Assembly: GCA_900316685.1 (NCBI GenBank)
Contig: ONDS01000003.1
Span: 1 to 64,000 of the forward strand
Direction of reading: 5' to 3'
Source of the DNA: an uncultured Prevotellaceae bacterium
Lineage (GTDB): Bacteria > Bacteroidota > Bacteroidia > Bacteroidales > Bacteroidaceae
DNA length: 64,000 nucleotides
This document shows positions 20,371 through 29,229 of this stretch, one piece after another. The position numbers and the translations under genes are program-made. Below the pieces are notes generated by a model. It worked only from the letters and a program-made list of their open reading frames with translations. It made no database searches and was not told the DNA's origin. Position 1 is the first letter of the stretch. Each line of letters starts with the position of its first letter.

Positions 20371-20413
20371 AATTAGTAAAAAAACAACAGAATCACTTAA
20401 AACCTCAATAACT

Positions 20414-21955
20414 ATGATTAAAGCATTTGACAATTATGAAATTTGGTGGGTGACTGGCGCACAGTTGCTCTATGGTGGCGATGCAGTAGTAGCAGTCGAC
20501 GGCCACTCTAAAGAAATGGTGGAAGGTCTGAACAACAGCGGCATCATTCCCATCAAGGTGGTATACAAAGGCACAGCCAACAGTTCAAAAGAGGTGGAAG
20601 ACGTGATGAAAGCCGCCAACAACGACGACAAGTGTGTTGGCATCATCACCTGGATGCACACCTTCTCGCCCGCCAAGATGTGGATCAAGGGTTTGCAGGC
20701 CCTGCAAAAGCCGTTGCTCCACTTCCACACCCAATACAACGCCGAGATACCTTGGGACACCATGGACATGGACTTCATGAACCTGAACCAGAGTGCCCAC
20801 GGCGACATCGAGTTCGGTCATATCTGCACCCGTATGCGTGTGGCCCGCAAGGTGGTCTGCGGCTATTGGAAGAACGAGGAGGCACAGCAGAAAATCGCCG
20901 TGTGGGCCCGTGTGGCCGCCGGTGTAGCTGACGCCAGGAACGTGCGCTGCCTGATGTTCGGCATGAACATGAACAATGTGGCAGTGACCGATGGCGACCG
21001 CGTGGAGTTCGAACAGCGCCTCGGCTATCATGTCGACTATTATCCCGTGAGCTCGCTGATGGAATACTTCAAGAAGGTGACCGACAAGGAGGTAGACGAG
21101 TTGGTGGAGGAATACAAGAAACTCTACACCATCAAGATCGACGAGAGCGGCGAGGAAGTGTACTGGCAGAAGGTGAGAAATTCCGCCAAGGCGGAGATCG
21201 CCCTGCGCCGTGTGCTCAAGGATGAGGGTGCCACCGCCTTCACCACCAACTTCGACGACCTTGGCGATGCCGACATCGACGATCCCAACTTCGTGGGCTT
21301 CGACCAGATTCCCGGTCTCGCTTCGCAACGTCTCATGGCCGAGGGCTATGGCTTCGGTGCCGAGGGCGACTGGAAGACCGCCTGTCTCTACCGCTCCCTC
21401 TGGGTCATCCAGCAGGGCATGCCCACTGGTTGCTCCTTCCTCGAGGACTATACGCTCAACTTCGCCGGCGACCGCAGTTCGTGCCTCCAGAGCCACATGC
21501 TCGAGGTGTGCCCGCTCATCGCCGTCGACAAGCCCAAGCTCGAGGTCCACTTCTTAGGCATCGGTATCCGCAAGCAGCAGACCGCCCGCCTGGTGTTCAC
21601 CTCAAAGGTAGGTCGTGGCATCAAGGCCACCGTCGTCGACTTAGGCAACCGCTTCCGCCTCATCTCACAAGAGGTGGAGTGCATCGAACCCAAACCCATG
21701 CCCAACCTCCCCGTGGCCTCGGCCCTCTGGGTACCGCAGCCTACCTTCGAGATCGGTGCCGGCGCATGGATCCTGGCTGGTGGCACACACCACAGTGCCT
21801 TCTCCTACGATATCACCGAGGAGTATTGGGAAGACTTCGCCGAAATCCTTGGCATCGAGTATGTCAAGATCAACAAGGACACCAAGACCTACGAGTTCAA
21901 ACAGCAGTTGCAGAACAACGAAATGTATTACATGCTTAACAAGGCCCTGAAATGA
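20414..21955 (+). CDS. araA: L-arabinose isomerase
   Basis: 513 aa. It converts L-arabinose to L-ribulose in the cytoplasm. The N-terminus (FDNYEIWWVTGAQLLYG) and the segment CVGIITWMHTFSPAKMWI near residue 75 are typical of AraA. Metal-ligand Glu and His residues expected in the C-terminal half fall in segments such as EGDWKTACLYR, FLEDYTLNF and GGTHHSAFSYD. araB starts within its last codon (ATGA overlap), so the two are translationally coupled. Confidence 0.97.
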   Translation: MIKAFDNYEIWWVTGAQLLYGGDAVVAVDGHSKEMVEGLNNSGIIPIKVVYKGTANSSKEVEDVMKAANNDDKCVGIITWMHTFSPAKMWIKGLQALQKPLLHFHTQYNAEIPWDTMDMDFMNLNQSAHGDIEFGHICTRMRVARKVVCGYWKNEEAQQKIAVWARVAAGVADARNVRCLMFGMNMNNVAVTDGDRVEFEQRLGYHVDYYPVSSLMEYFKKVTDKEVDELVEEYKKLYTIKIDESGEEVYWQKVRNSAKAEIALRRVLKDEGATAFTTNFDDLGDADIDDPNFVGFDQIPGLASQRLMAEGYGFGAEGDWKTACLYRSLWVIQQGMPTGCSFLEDYTLNFAGDRSSCLQSHMLEVCPLIAVDKPKLEVHFLGIGIRKQQTARLVFTSKVGRGIKATVVDLGNRFRLISQEVECIEPKPMPNLPVASALWVPQPTFEIGAGAWILAGGTHHSAFSYDITEEYWEDFAEILGIEYVKINKDTKTYEFKQQLQNNEMYYMLNKALK

Positions 21956-23547
21956 TGACACCCAAACAAACCATAGAAAAGGGCAAGGCCATCCTCGGTA
22001 TTGAGTTTGGTTCCACCCGCATCAAGGCAGTCCTCATCGACGAGGAAAGCAAACCTATCGCACAAGGTTCCCACGAGTGGGAAAACCAGCTTGTTGACGG
22101 TCTGTGGACCTACAGCATCGAAGCCATCTGGTATGGACTGCAAGACTGCTATGCCGAGCTGCGCAAAGACGTGCTCAAGCAATACGACTGCGAGATTGAG
22201 AGCCTTGCCGCCATCGGCTTCAGCGCCATGATGCACGGCTATATGGCGTTCAACGAGCAACAGCAGATCCTGGTGCCCTTCCGCACCTGGCGCAACACCA
22301 ACACCGCTACAGCCGCCGCCGCACTGAGCAAGCTGTTCAACTATAACATCCCCTTGCGTTGGAGCATTTCGCATCTCTACCAATGCATCCTCGACAACGA
22401 AGAGCATGTGGCAGACATCAAGTACCTCACCACCCTCGCAGGATACGTCCATTGGCAGGTCACCGGACAGTTCGTGCTGGGCGTGGGCGATGCCTCCGGC
22501 ATGATACCCGTCGATCCCGCCACCAAGACCTACGATGCCGAGATGGTTCGTAAGTTCGACGAATTGGTGGCTCCCAAAGGCTATGACTGGAAGTTGCTCG
22601 ACATCCTGCCCAAATCGCTCAACGCAGGAGCCAACGCCGGTTTCCTCACTCCCGAGGGAGCCAAGCGCCTCGATGTGAGCGGCCATCTCAAACCAGGCGT
22701 CCCCGTCTGTCCTCCCGAGGGCGACGCTGGCACCGGCATGGTGGCCACCAACGCCGTCAAGCAGCGCACGGGCAATGTGAGTGCCGGCACCTCTTCGTTC
22801 TCGATGATTGTGCTGGAGAAAGAGCTCTCCCGCCCCTACGAGGTGATTGACATGGTGACCACACCCGACGGCTCGCTCGTGGCCATGGTCCACTGCAACA
22901 ACTGCACCAGCGACCTCAACGCCTGGGTCAACTTGTTCAAGGAGTACCAGCAGCTGCTGGGTGTGCCCGTCGACATGAACGAGGTGTTCGGCAAGCTCTA
23001 CAACAACGCCCTCAATGGCGATGCCGACTGCGGCGGCCTGGTGTCGTATAACTATATCAGTGGCGAGCCTGTCACCGGTTTGTCCGAAGGACGTCCGCTG
23101 TTTGTGCGCTCCGCCAACGACAAGTTCACCTTGGCCAATTTCATGCGTGCCCACCTATATGCTTCGGTCGGTGTGCTGAAAATAGGCAACGACATCTTGT
23201 TGAAGGAAGAGAAAATCCGTGTCGACCGCATCACCGGCCATGGTGGTCTGTTCAAGACCAAGGGTGTGGGACAACGTGTGTTGGCAGCCGCCATCAACAG
23301 TCCCATCTCAGTGATGGAGACGGCAGGCGAAGGTGGAGCCTGGGGCATCGCGCTCTTGGCGTCCTACCTTGTGAACAACCCCGACAAGCTCAGTCTCGCC
23401 GACTACCTCGAAGAGGTGGTGTTCGCCGGCAATACCGGTGTGGAGGTAGATCCCGACCCGAAAGACGTGGAAGGTTTCGAACGCTACATCGAGAACTACA
23501 AGCGCGGACTGGCCATCGAGCAGTGCGCTGTGGACAACAAGCGCTAA
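21952..23547 (+). CDS. araB: Ribulokinase (FGGY family)
   Basis: 531 aa. An FGGY kinase with the phosphate-binding GIEFGSTRIKAVLID near residue 16 and a C-terminal GHGGLFKTKGVGQRVLAAA segment near 428. In this operon it should phosphorylate L-ribulose to L-ribulose-5-P. Its ATG at 21952 overlaps the araA stop by 4 bp; an ATG one codon later is the alternative. A perfect hairpin follows at 23562-23590. FGGY kinases vary in substrate, so AraB rests on context as much as sequence. Confidence 0.92.
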   Translation: MMTPKQTIEKGKAILGIEFGSTRIKAVLIDEESKPIAQGSHEWENQLVDGLWTYSIEAIWYGLQDCYAELRKDVLKQYDCEIESLAAIGFSAMMHGYMAFNEQQQILVPFRTWRNTNTATAAAALSKLFNYNIPLRWSISHLYQCILDNEEHVADIKYLTTLAGYVHWQVTGQFVLGVGDASGMIPVDPATKTYDAEMVRKFDELVAPKGYDWKLLDILPKSLNAGANAGFLTPEGAKRLDVSGHLKPGVPVCPPEGDAGTGMVATNAVKQRTGNVSAGTSSFSMIVLEKELSRPYEVIDMVTTPDGSLVAMVHCNNCTSDLNAWVNLFKEYQQLLGVPVDMNEVFGKLYNNALNGDADCGGLVSYNYISGEPVTGLSEGRPLFVRSANDKFTLANFMRAHLYASVGVLKIGNDILLKEEKIRVDRITGHGGLFKTKGVGQRVLAAAINSPISVMETAGEGGAWGIALLASYLVNNPDKLSLADYLEEVVFAGNTGVEVDPDPKDVEGFERYIENYKRGLAIEQCAVDNKR

Positions 23548-23561
23548 GGCCACCCTTTCAT

Positions 23562-23590
23562 CCCCAAATCGCAAAAAATGCGATTTGGGG
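23562..23590 (+). terminator. Hairpin terminator at the end of the ara operon
   Basis: Perfect 12-bp stem CCCCAAATCGCA/TGCGATTTGGGG with an AAAAA loop. No long T tract follows, so efficiency is uncertain. Confidence 0.75.
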
Positions 23591-23642
23591 ATATATTGTT
23601 GAAAATAGTGAATACAACCATCGGCGAATAAAAAAATTTGAG

Positions 23643-23650
23643 TATATTTG
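23643..23650 (+). promoter_or_regulatory. -7 box abutting the DUF4421 start codon
   Basis: TATATTTG, a full match to TAnnTTTG, only 4 bp before the ATG at 23655. No TTTG sits at the usual -33 distance. If used, the transcript would be essentially leaderless. Confidence 0.5.
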
Positions 23651-23654
23651 CAGC

Positions 23655-24818
23655 ATGAAAAAATGGGTCGTATATCTACTCATATTTCCGTTCTGCAACC
23701 TCGTCCTCGCCCAAGAGAAAAAGAATTGGGTGCTGCGTAACCTGGGCAAGTTGGGTGCCTTCATCGACACGATGACCGTCAGGGGTATCGACCCCTCCTA
23801 TATTGAGGTGCCCCAAAAGCCGTGGCAACTGATACTTCGCTACAACACCAACGACATGCACATGACATCGCGTACCAAGATAGACCAGGAGCAACTCGCT
23901 GCCAGAGGTTTAGAAGGCGAGCTCAACTGGGAGACCACCATCAAGCCCATGGCCACCACCTCCGTGGGAGCATGGATAGGCTATCGTGGTTACGGTTTGG
24001 GTTACAGCTACTCCTTCAACAAGCAACAAGGTCAAAACTTCGCTTTCAGTGCCACAGGCTCGAACTATAGCGTCAGCATCCACCTACGCCGGTTCAAGAC
24101 CAGCGAGATGGGTGTCCATGTCTGGGGGTACGATGAAGGCGGAACGGTGGATGAGACGTTCGACGGTGAGAGTTTCGACCCGTTGACCATCCACACCACG
24201 ATGGTCAACGGCTTCTATATGCTCAACAGCAAACGTTTCTCTCATGCCGCGGCCTACGACCAATCGGTCATACAACGTCGCTCCGCCGGCTCGTTGGTGT
24301 TAGGAGCCGCATGGTTCTACCAATCGCTCGACTATGTATCCAATCTCAATGCCATGCTCATCCAATATGTCGACAACATTGGGCGGATACAGGTCTATGA
24401 GGGCAGTCTCACCGTGGGCTATGCCTACAACTGGGTACCTGTGAAGAACCTGCTCGTCAATGTCACCGCCTTGCCGATGATCACTTTTTTCAACCAAGCC
24501 AAGACACATCTCTACGAATCCAACTATGATGTCTTCCTCGAGCCTGGCACACCGTCGCCCGATGGCAAAAAGCCTTTTCCCGAGGACGAATACGATTATT
24601 CATGGATGGACGATATCACGATCTACAAAACTGATACGAAGACGAAGCACGGCAACGTGTCCATCAATTTCGACGCCCGTGCCTCCGTCACCTACCAACT
24701 GGGAAATTACTTTCTCAACATCTATGGCCAGCTGAGCCATTACCGCCACCATCTCGACGACAATAAATTGAGAAACTCCGAGTGGTCGGTCAACGCTTCA
24801 ATAGGAATTAGGTTATAA
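23655..24818 (+). CDS. DUF4421 outer-membrane-type protein
   Basis: 387 aa. The start was placed at the ATG at 23655, because the following residues form a signal peptide ([19 protein letters not shown]) and an extended frame upstream runs through the terminator. The rest is rich in Tyr, Gly and amphipathic strands and ends with a typical barrel-terminal strand (NASIGIRL). It resembles the DUF4421 family of Bacteroidetes. Function is unknown. It sits between the arabinose operon and the GH51 gene, but a link to arabinose use is only positional. Confidence 0.75.
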   Translation: MKKWVVYLLIFPFCNLVLAQEKKNWVLRNLGKLGAFIDTMTVRGIDPSYIEVPQKPWQLILRYNTNDMHMTSRTKIDQEQLAARGLEGELNWETTIKPMATTSVGAWIGYRGYGLGYSYSFNKQQGQNFAFSATGSNYSVSIHLRRFKTSEMGVHVWGYDEGGTVDETFDGESFDPLTIHTTMVNGFYMLNSKRFSHAAAYDQSVIQRRSAGSLVLGAAWFYQSLDYVSNLNAMLIQYVDNIGRIQVYEGSLTVGYAYNWVPVKNLLVNVTALPMITFFNQAKTHLYESNYDVFLEPGTPSPDGKKPFPEDEYDYSWMDDITIYKTDTKTKHGNVSINFDARASVTYQLGNYFLNIYGQLSHYRHHLDDNKLRNSEWSVNASIGIRL

Positions 24819-24849
24819 TATTTCGATTCAACAAAAAAATACCCTTTCT

Positions 24850-26442
24850 ATGAGAATATTTATCACATCTGTGGCCTTCGCCTTTTTCGCCGTGGCAGGA
24901 GCTTCGGCGCAGGGGTCTGCCACCATTACCGTACATGCCGATCAAGGCGGTGCGAAGATACATAAAGAAATTTACGGACAGTTCGCCGAACACCTCGGGT
25001 CCTGCATCTATGGCGGCCTATGGGTGGGCGAGAATTCCCCCATACCCAACATCAATGGCTACCGCAAGGATGTGTTCGAGGCGCTGAAGGCCCTCAAAGT
25101 GCCTGTTCTGCGCTGGCCGGGCGGCTGTTTCGCCGACGACTATCACTGGATGGACGGCATCGGTCCGCGCAGCCAACGTCCGTCGCTGCGCAACAACAAC
25201 TGGGGTGGCACCATCGAGGACAACTCCTTCGGTACCCACGAGTTCCTCAATCTCTGCGAGATGCTCGGCTGTGAGCCTTACATCAGCGGCAACGTGGGCA
25301 GTGGCACAGTGAAGGAGATGGCCCAGTGGGTGGAATACATGACCAGCGACGGCGACACGCCGATGGCTCGTCTGCGCCGACAAAACGGTCGCGACAAGGC
25401 CTGGCACGTGAAGTTCTTCGGCATCGGCAACGAAGCCTGGGGCTGCGGTGGCAACATGACACCCGAATACTATAGCGACGAGTTCCGCAAATACAACACC
25501 TACCTGCGCGACTACAACAACAACCAACTCTACCGCATCGCCAGTGGAGCCTCCGACTATGACTACGACTGGACCCGCGTGCTGATGGACCGCATCGGCA
25601 ATCGCATGAGCGGCGTGAGCCTCCACTACTATACCTGCTCGGGATGGAACGGCTCAAAGGGTTCTGCCATCCAGTTCGACAACGACCAATACTACTGGAC
25701 CTTGGGCAAATGTCTTGAGATAGAGGATGTCATCAAGAAGCACAAGGCCATCATGGACGAGAAAGACCCCAAGCGGCAGATTGGTCTGTTGGTCGACGAA
25801 TGGGGCACGTGGTGGGACGAGGAGCCTGGCACCATCTCCGGCCATCTCTACCAGCAGAACGCGTTGCGCGACGCTTTCGTAGCGGCGCTCTCCCTCAATG
25901 TGTTCCACCGCCACACCGACCGTATCGTCATGGCGAACATCGCCCAGGTGGTCAATGTGCTGCAGTCGATGATTCTCACCGACCAAGTAGGCACGGGCCA
26001 CATGGTGCTCACCCCCACTTATCATGTGTTCCAGATGTACACCCCGTTCATGGAGGCCACCTACCTGCCTGTGGACCTCAAGAGCGAAACCATCAAGGTG
26101 CGCCATGAGTATTTCACCGCCATGGATGAGACGAAGGCCGACGGCTATCGCACACTGCCCCTGCTGTCAGCCTCAGCGGCGAAGACCAAGGAAGGCACCC
26201 TCGTGCTCTCTCTGACCAACGTCAGTCTCGACAAGGAGCAGGAGTTGTCCGTCAATATCGAAGGGTTCAAGGCATCGAGCGTGGGCGGCAAGATACTCAC
26301 CGCGCCGTCGGTGGCCGATTACAACGACTTCGATCACCCCGAGCGTGTGGCGCCGCGCCCGTTCAAGGATGCCAAGCTGAAGAAAGGCACGCTTTCGGTC
26401 AAGTTGCCTGCCAAATCCATCATCGTACTGGAGTTGAAATAA
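24850..26442 (+). CDS. Alpha-L-arabinofuranosidase, GH51
   Basis: 530 aa. The signal peptide is residues 1-20 ([10 protein letters not shown]), so the enzyme is exported. A GH51 TIM barrel is recognisable: [19 protein letters not shown] near residue 40, [13 protein letters not shown] near 92, the acid/base Glu in [12 protein letters not shown] near 194, and the nucleophile Glu in [10 protein letters not shown] near 317. A C-terminal beta domain completes it. It releases arabinofuranosyl residues from arabinan or arabinoxylan oligosaccharides and so supplies substrate to the arabinose operon upstream. 31 bp separate it from the DUF4421 gene. Confidence 0.94.
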   Translation: MRIFITSVAFAFFAVAGASAQGSATITVHADQGGAKIHKEIYGQFAEHLGSCIYGGLWVGENSPIPNINGYRKDVFEALKALKVPVLRWPGGCFADDYHWMDGIGPRSQRPSLRNNNWGGTIEDNSFGTHEFLNLCEMLGCEPYISGNVGSGTVKEMAQWVEYMTSDGDTPMARLRRQNGRDKAWHVKFFGIGNEAWGCGGNMTPEYYSDEFRKYNTYLRDYNNNQLYRIASGASDYDYDWTRVLMDRIGNRMSGVSLHYYTCSGWNGSKGSAIQFDNDQYYWTLGKCLEIEDVIKKHKAIMDEKDPKRQIGLLVDEWGTWWDEEPGTISGHLYQQNALRDAFVAALSLNVFHRHTDRIVMANIAQVVNVLQSMILTDQVGTGHMVLTPTYHVFQMYTPFMEATYLPVDLKSETIKVRHEYFTAMDETKADGYRTLPLLSASAAKTKEGTLVLSLTNVSLDKEQELSVNIEGFKASSVGGKILTAPSVADYNDFDHPERVAPRPFKDAKLKKGTLSVKLPAKSIIVLELK

Positions 26443-26496
26443 CGACATCAGATATATCCAAAACAAAAAACACATATTCATTCAAAACTTCTTATT

Positions 26497-28509
26497 ATGA
26501 ACGACAACAAAGTTATGAACAAGGCGGCGGACAACATCCGTATCCTTGCCGCCGCCATGGTTGAGAAAGCTAAGTCAGGTCATCCTGGCGGTGCCATGGG
26601 TGGTGCCGACTTCATCAACACCCTCTACAGTGAATTCCTGGTTTACGATCCCGAGAATCCCGGATGGGAAGGTCGCGACCGTTTCTTCCTCGACCCCGGC
26701 CACATGGCTCCCATGCTCTACTCGCAACTGGCCCTCATCGGCAAGTACGAGTTGGAAGACCTGAAGAACCTCCGTCAGTGGGGTTCGGTCACCCCGGGTC
26801 ACCCCGAGCGTGAGATAGCCCGCGGCATCGAGAACACCTCGGGTCCTCTGGGTCAGGGCCATACTTTCGCTGTGGGTGCCGCCATCGCCGCCAAATTCCT
26901 CAAGGCTCGTCTGGGCGACGTGATGAACCAAACCATCTACGCCTACATCTCCGATGGTGGCGTGCAGGAGGAGATCTCGCAGGGTGCAGGCCGTATCGCC
27001 GGCAACCTCGGTCTCGACAACCTCATCATGTTCTACGACGCCAATGATATCCAGCTGTCGACCAAGACCGAGGTGGTGACCTGCGAAGATACCGCCAAGA
27101 AATACGAGGCTTGGGGCTGGTATGTGCAGAAAATCGACGGCAACGATGTGGACCAGATCCGCGAGGCGATCAAGAAAGCCCAGGCTGAGAAGGAACGTCC
27201 GTCGCTCATCATCGGCCACTGCGTGATGGGCAAGGGTGCCCGCAAGGCCGACGGTTCGAGCTACGAGAGCAACTGCGCCACCCATGGTGCTCCTCTCGGT
27301 GGCGACAACTTCGTGCAGACGATGAAGAACCTGGGTGCCGATCCCGAGAATCCCTTCGTCATCTTCCCCGAGGTGAAAGAGTTGTACGCCAAGCGCGCCG
27401 AGGAACTGAAGAAGATTTGCGCCGAGCGCTATGCCGCCAAGGCAGAGTGGGCCAAGGGTCATCCCGAGCAGGCCAAGCTCTTAGAGGAGTGGTTCAGTGG
27501 CAAGGCTCCGAAGATTGACTGGGCCAAGGTTCAGCAGAAGGCAGGTGCCGCCACGCGTGGTGCTTCCGCCACTGTACTGAGCGTGCTGGCCGAAGAGGTG
27601 CCCAACATGATTTGCGCCTCCGCCGACCTCTCCAACTCCGACAAGACCGACGGCTTCCTCAAGAAGACCCACAACATCGTGCGCGGCGACTTCTCCGGTG
27701 CGTTCTTCCAGGCTGGTGTGGCCGAGCTCACCATGGCTTGCTGCTGTATCGGTATGGCGCTCCACGGTGGTGTCATCCCCGCCTGCGGCACCTTCTTCGT
27801 GTTCTCCGACTATATGAAACCCGCCGTGCGTATGGCTGCCCTGATGGAGCTGCCCGTGAAGTTCATCTGGACCCACGACGCCTTCCGTGTAGGTGAGGAT
27901 GGTCCTACACATGAGCCTGTGGAGCAGGAAGCCCAGATTCGCCTGATGGAGAAGCTGAAGAACCACCACGGCAAGAACTCCGTGCTCGTGGTCCGTCCCG
28001 CCGATGCCGAAGAGACCACCGTCTGCTGGCGTATGGCCATGGAGAACACCGAGACCCCGACGGCGCTCATCTTCTCGCGTCAGAACATCGACATGTTGCC
28101 CGAGGGCAACGACTACTCGCAGGCCACGAAGGGCGCCTACGTGGTGGCTGGCAGCGACGACGACTACGATGTCATCCTGCTCGCCTCAGGTTCCGAGGTG
28201 TCCACCCTTGAGGCCGGTGCCGCCCTGTTGCGTGCCGACGGTGTGAAGGTGCGTGTGGTGAGCGTTCCCTCCGAGGGACTGTTCCGCAACCAGCCGAAGG
28301 AGTATCAGGAGAGTGTCCTTCCCGCCGGCAAGAAGAAGTTCGGCATGACCGCCGGTCTGCCTGTCACCCTCGAAGGTCTGGTAGGTGCCGACGGTGTGGT
28401 TTGGGGCTTGCAGAGCTTCGGTTTCTCCGCTCCTTACAAAGTGCTCGACGAGAAGCTGGGCTACACCGGTCAGAACGTATATGAGCAAGTGAAGAAACTC
28501 TTGGCATAA
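26497..28509 (+). CDS. tkt: Transketolase
   Basis: 670 aa, full length. It transfers two-carbon units between pentose and hexose phosphates using thiamine diphosphate. Landmarks: KSGHPGGAMGGADF near residue 27, GPLGQGHTFAVGAA near 112, the ThDP segment YAYISDGGVQEE near 149, and FIWTHDAFRVGEDGPTHEPVEQ near 456. Position after GH51 and before rpiB suggests it handles xylulose-5-P made by AraA, AraB and AraD. It may be the main housekeeping copy or a pentose-dedicated one; this cannot be told here. Confidence 0.96.
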   Translation: MNDNKVMNKAADNIRILAAAMVEKAKSGHPGGAMGGADFINTLYSEFLVYDPENPGWEGRDRFFLDPGHMAPMLYSQLALIGKYELEDLKNLRQWGSVTPGHPEREIARGIENTSGPLGQGHTFAVGAAIAAKFLKARLGDVMNQTIYAYISDGGVQEEISQGAGRIAGNLGLDNLIMFYDANDIQLSTKTEVVTCEDTAKKYEAWGWYVQKIDGNDVDQIREAIKKAQAEKERPSLIIGHCVMGKGARKADGSSYESNCATHGAPLGGDNFVQTMKNLGADPENPFVIFPEVKELYAKRAEELKKICAERYAAKAEWAKGHPEQAKLLEEWFSGKAPKIDWAKVQQKAGAATRGASATVLSVLAEEVPNMICASADLSNSDKTDGFLKKTHNIVRGDFSGAFFQAGVAELTMACCCIGMALHGGVIPACGTFFVFSDYMKPAVRMAALMELPVKFIWTHDAFRVGEDGPTHEPVEQEAQIRLMEKLKNHHGKNSVLVVRPADAEETTVCWRMAMENTETPTALIFSRQNIDMLPEGNDYSQATKGAYVVAGSDDDYDVILLASGSEVSTLEAGAALLRADGVKVRVVSVPSEGLFRNQPKEYQESVLPAGKKKFGMTAGLPVTLEGLVGADGVVWGLQSFGFSAPYKVLDEKLGYTGQNVYEQVKKLLA

Positions 28510-28510
28510 T

Positions 28511-28954
28511 ATGGATATCAAGACCATCGGCATAGCCAGCGACCATGCTGGCTATGCTTTGAAACAGTTTGTGAAGCGCTACTTGGAGGAGAAGGGCTAT
28601 GCCTATAAGGACTATGGCACCTATACCGAAGAGTCGTGCGACTACAGCGACTTCGGCCATGCCCTGGCTGAGGGCATCGAGAAGGGCGAGGTGTATCCCG
28701 GCATTGCCATCTGCGGCAGCGGCGAGGGCATCAACATGACACTCAACAAGCACCAGGATATCCGCGCCGGATTGTGCTGGATACCCGAGATAGCCCATCT
28801 CATCCGCCAGCACAACAACGCCAATGTGCTTGTCATGCCTGGCCGTTTCATCGACGAGGACATGGCTCGCAAGATCATGGACGAGTATTTCGCCACCGAC
28901 TTCGAAGGCGGTCGTCACCAACGCCGCATCGACAAGATACCGGTGAAACAGTAA
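28511..28954 (+). CDS. rpiB: Ribose-5-phosphate isomerase B
   Basis: 147 aa. It interconverts ribose-5-P and ribulose-5-P. The N-terminal ASDHAGYALK motif, the anion-binding CGSGEGINMTLNKH near residue 76 with its nucleophile-position Cys, and the conserved NNANVLVMPGRFI near 114 identify the RpiB/LacAB family. It begins 1 bp after the transketolase stop, so the two are tightly linked. A strong hairpin ends the unit. Confidence 0.95.
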   Translation: MDIKTIGIASDHAGYALKQFVKRYLEEKGYAYKDYGTYTEESCDYSDFGHALAEGIEKGEVYPGIAICGSGEGINMTLNKHQDIRAGLCWIPEIAHLIRQHNNANVLVMPGRFIDEDMARKIMDEYFATDFEGGRHQRRIDKIPVKQ

Positions 28955-28973
28955 AAGGATTATCCTAAATATG

Positions 28974-29010
28974 AAAACAGCACCCTACTATTGATTGAGG
29001 GTGCTGTTTT
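28974..29010 (+). terminator. Rho-independent terminator after rpiB
   Basis: Stem AAAACAGCACCCT/AGGGTGCTGTTTT, 13 bp, 11-nt loop, followed by a T-rich stretch. Confidence 0.93.
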
Positions 29011-29126
29011 GTTGTATTACCAGTCTTACCGCCCGCGTTTCGGACAAGTGTGCAGGCCGTTTTCTTCGTTTTGTCCGATTATCGGCATTTCGTCCGAACA
29101 ACTAAGAAAGAAAAGAAGGAAAATGC

Positions 29127-29158
29127 TTGGAACATGGTTGAAAATGGCCATATCTTTA
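29127..29158 (+). promoter_or_regulatory. Near-consensus promoter of the large lipoprotein gene
   Basis: TTGG at 29127-29130, 20-bp spacer, TATCTTTA at 29151-29158, one base off consensus. It is followed by GACAG-N5-CTGTC (29172-29187 region). Leader about 65 nt to the ATG at 29230. Confidence 0.5.
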
Positions 29159-29229
29159 CAACGACGAAAGGACAGGACAACTGTCTATGAGTGAAGAACA
29201 GAGTATTAACCCTTCAAAATTTAACGATT

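Noticed and set aside
23523-23654. Extended start of the DUF4421 protein
   Set aside because: The extension overlaps the araB 3' end and the hairpin at 23562-23590; the internal ATG gives a good signal peptide.
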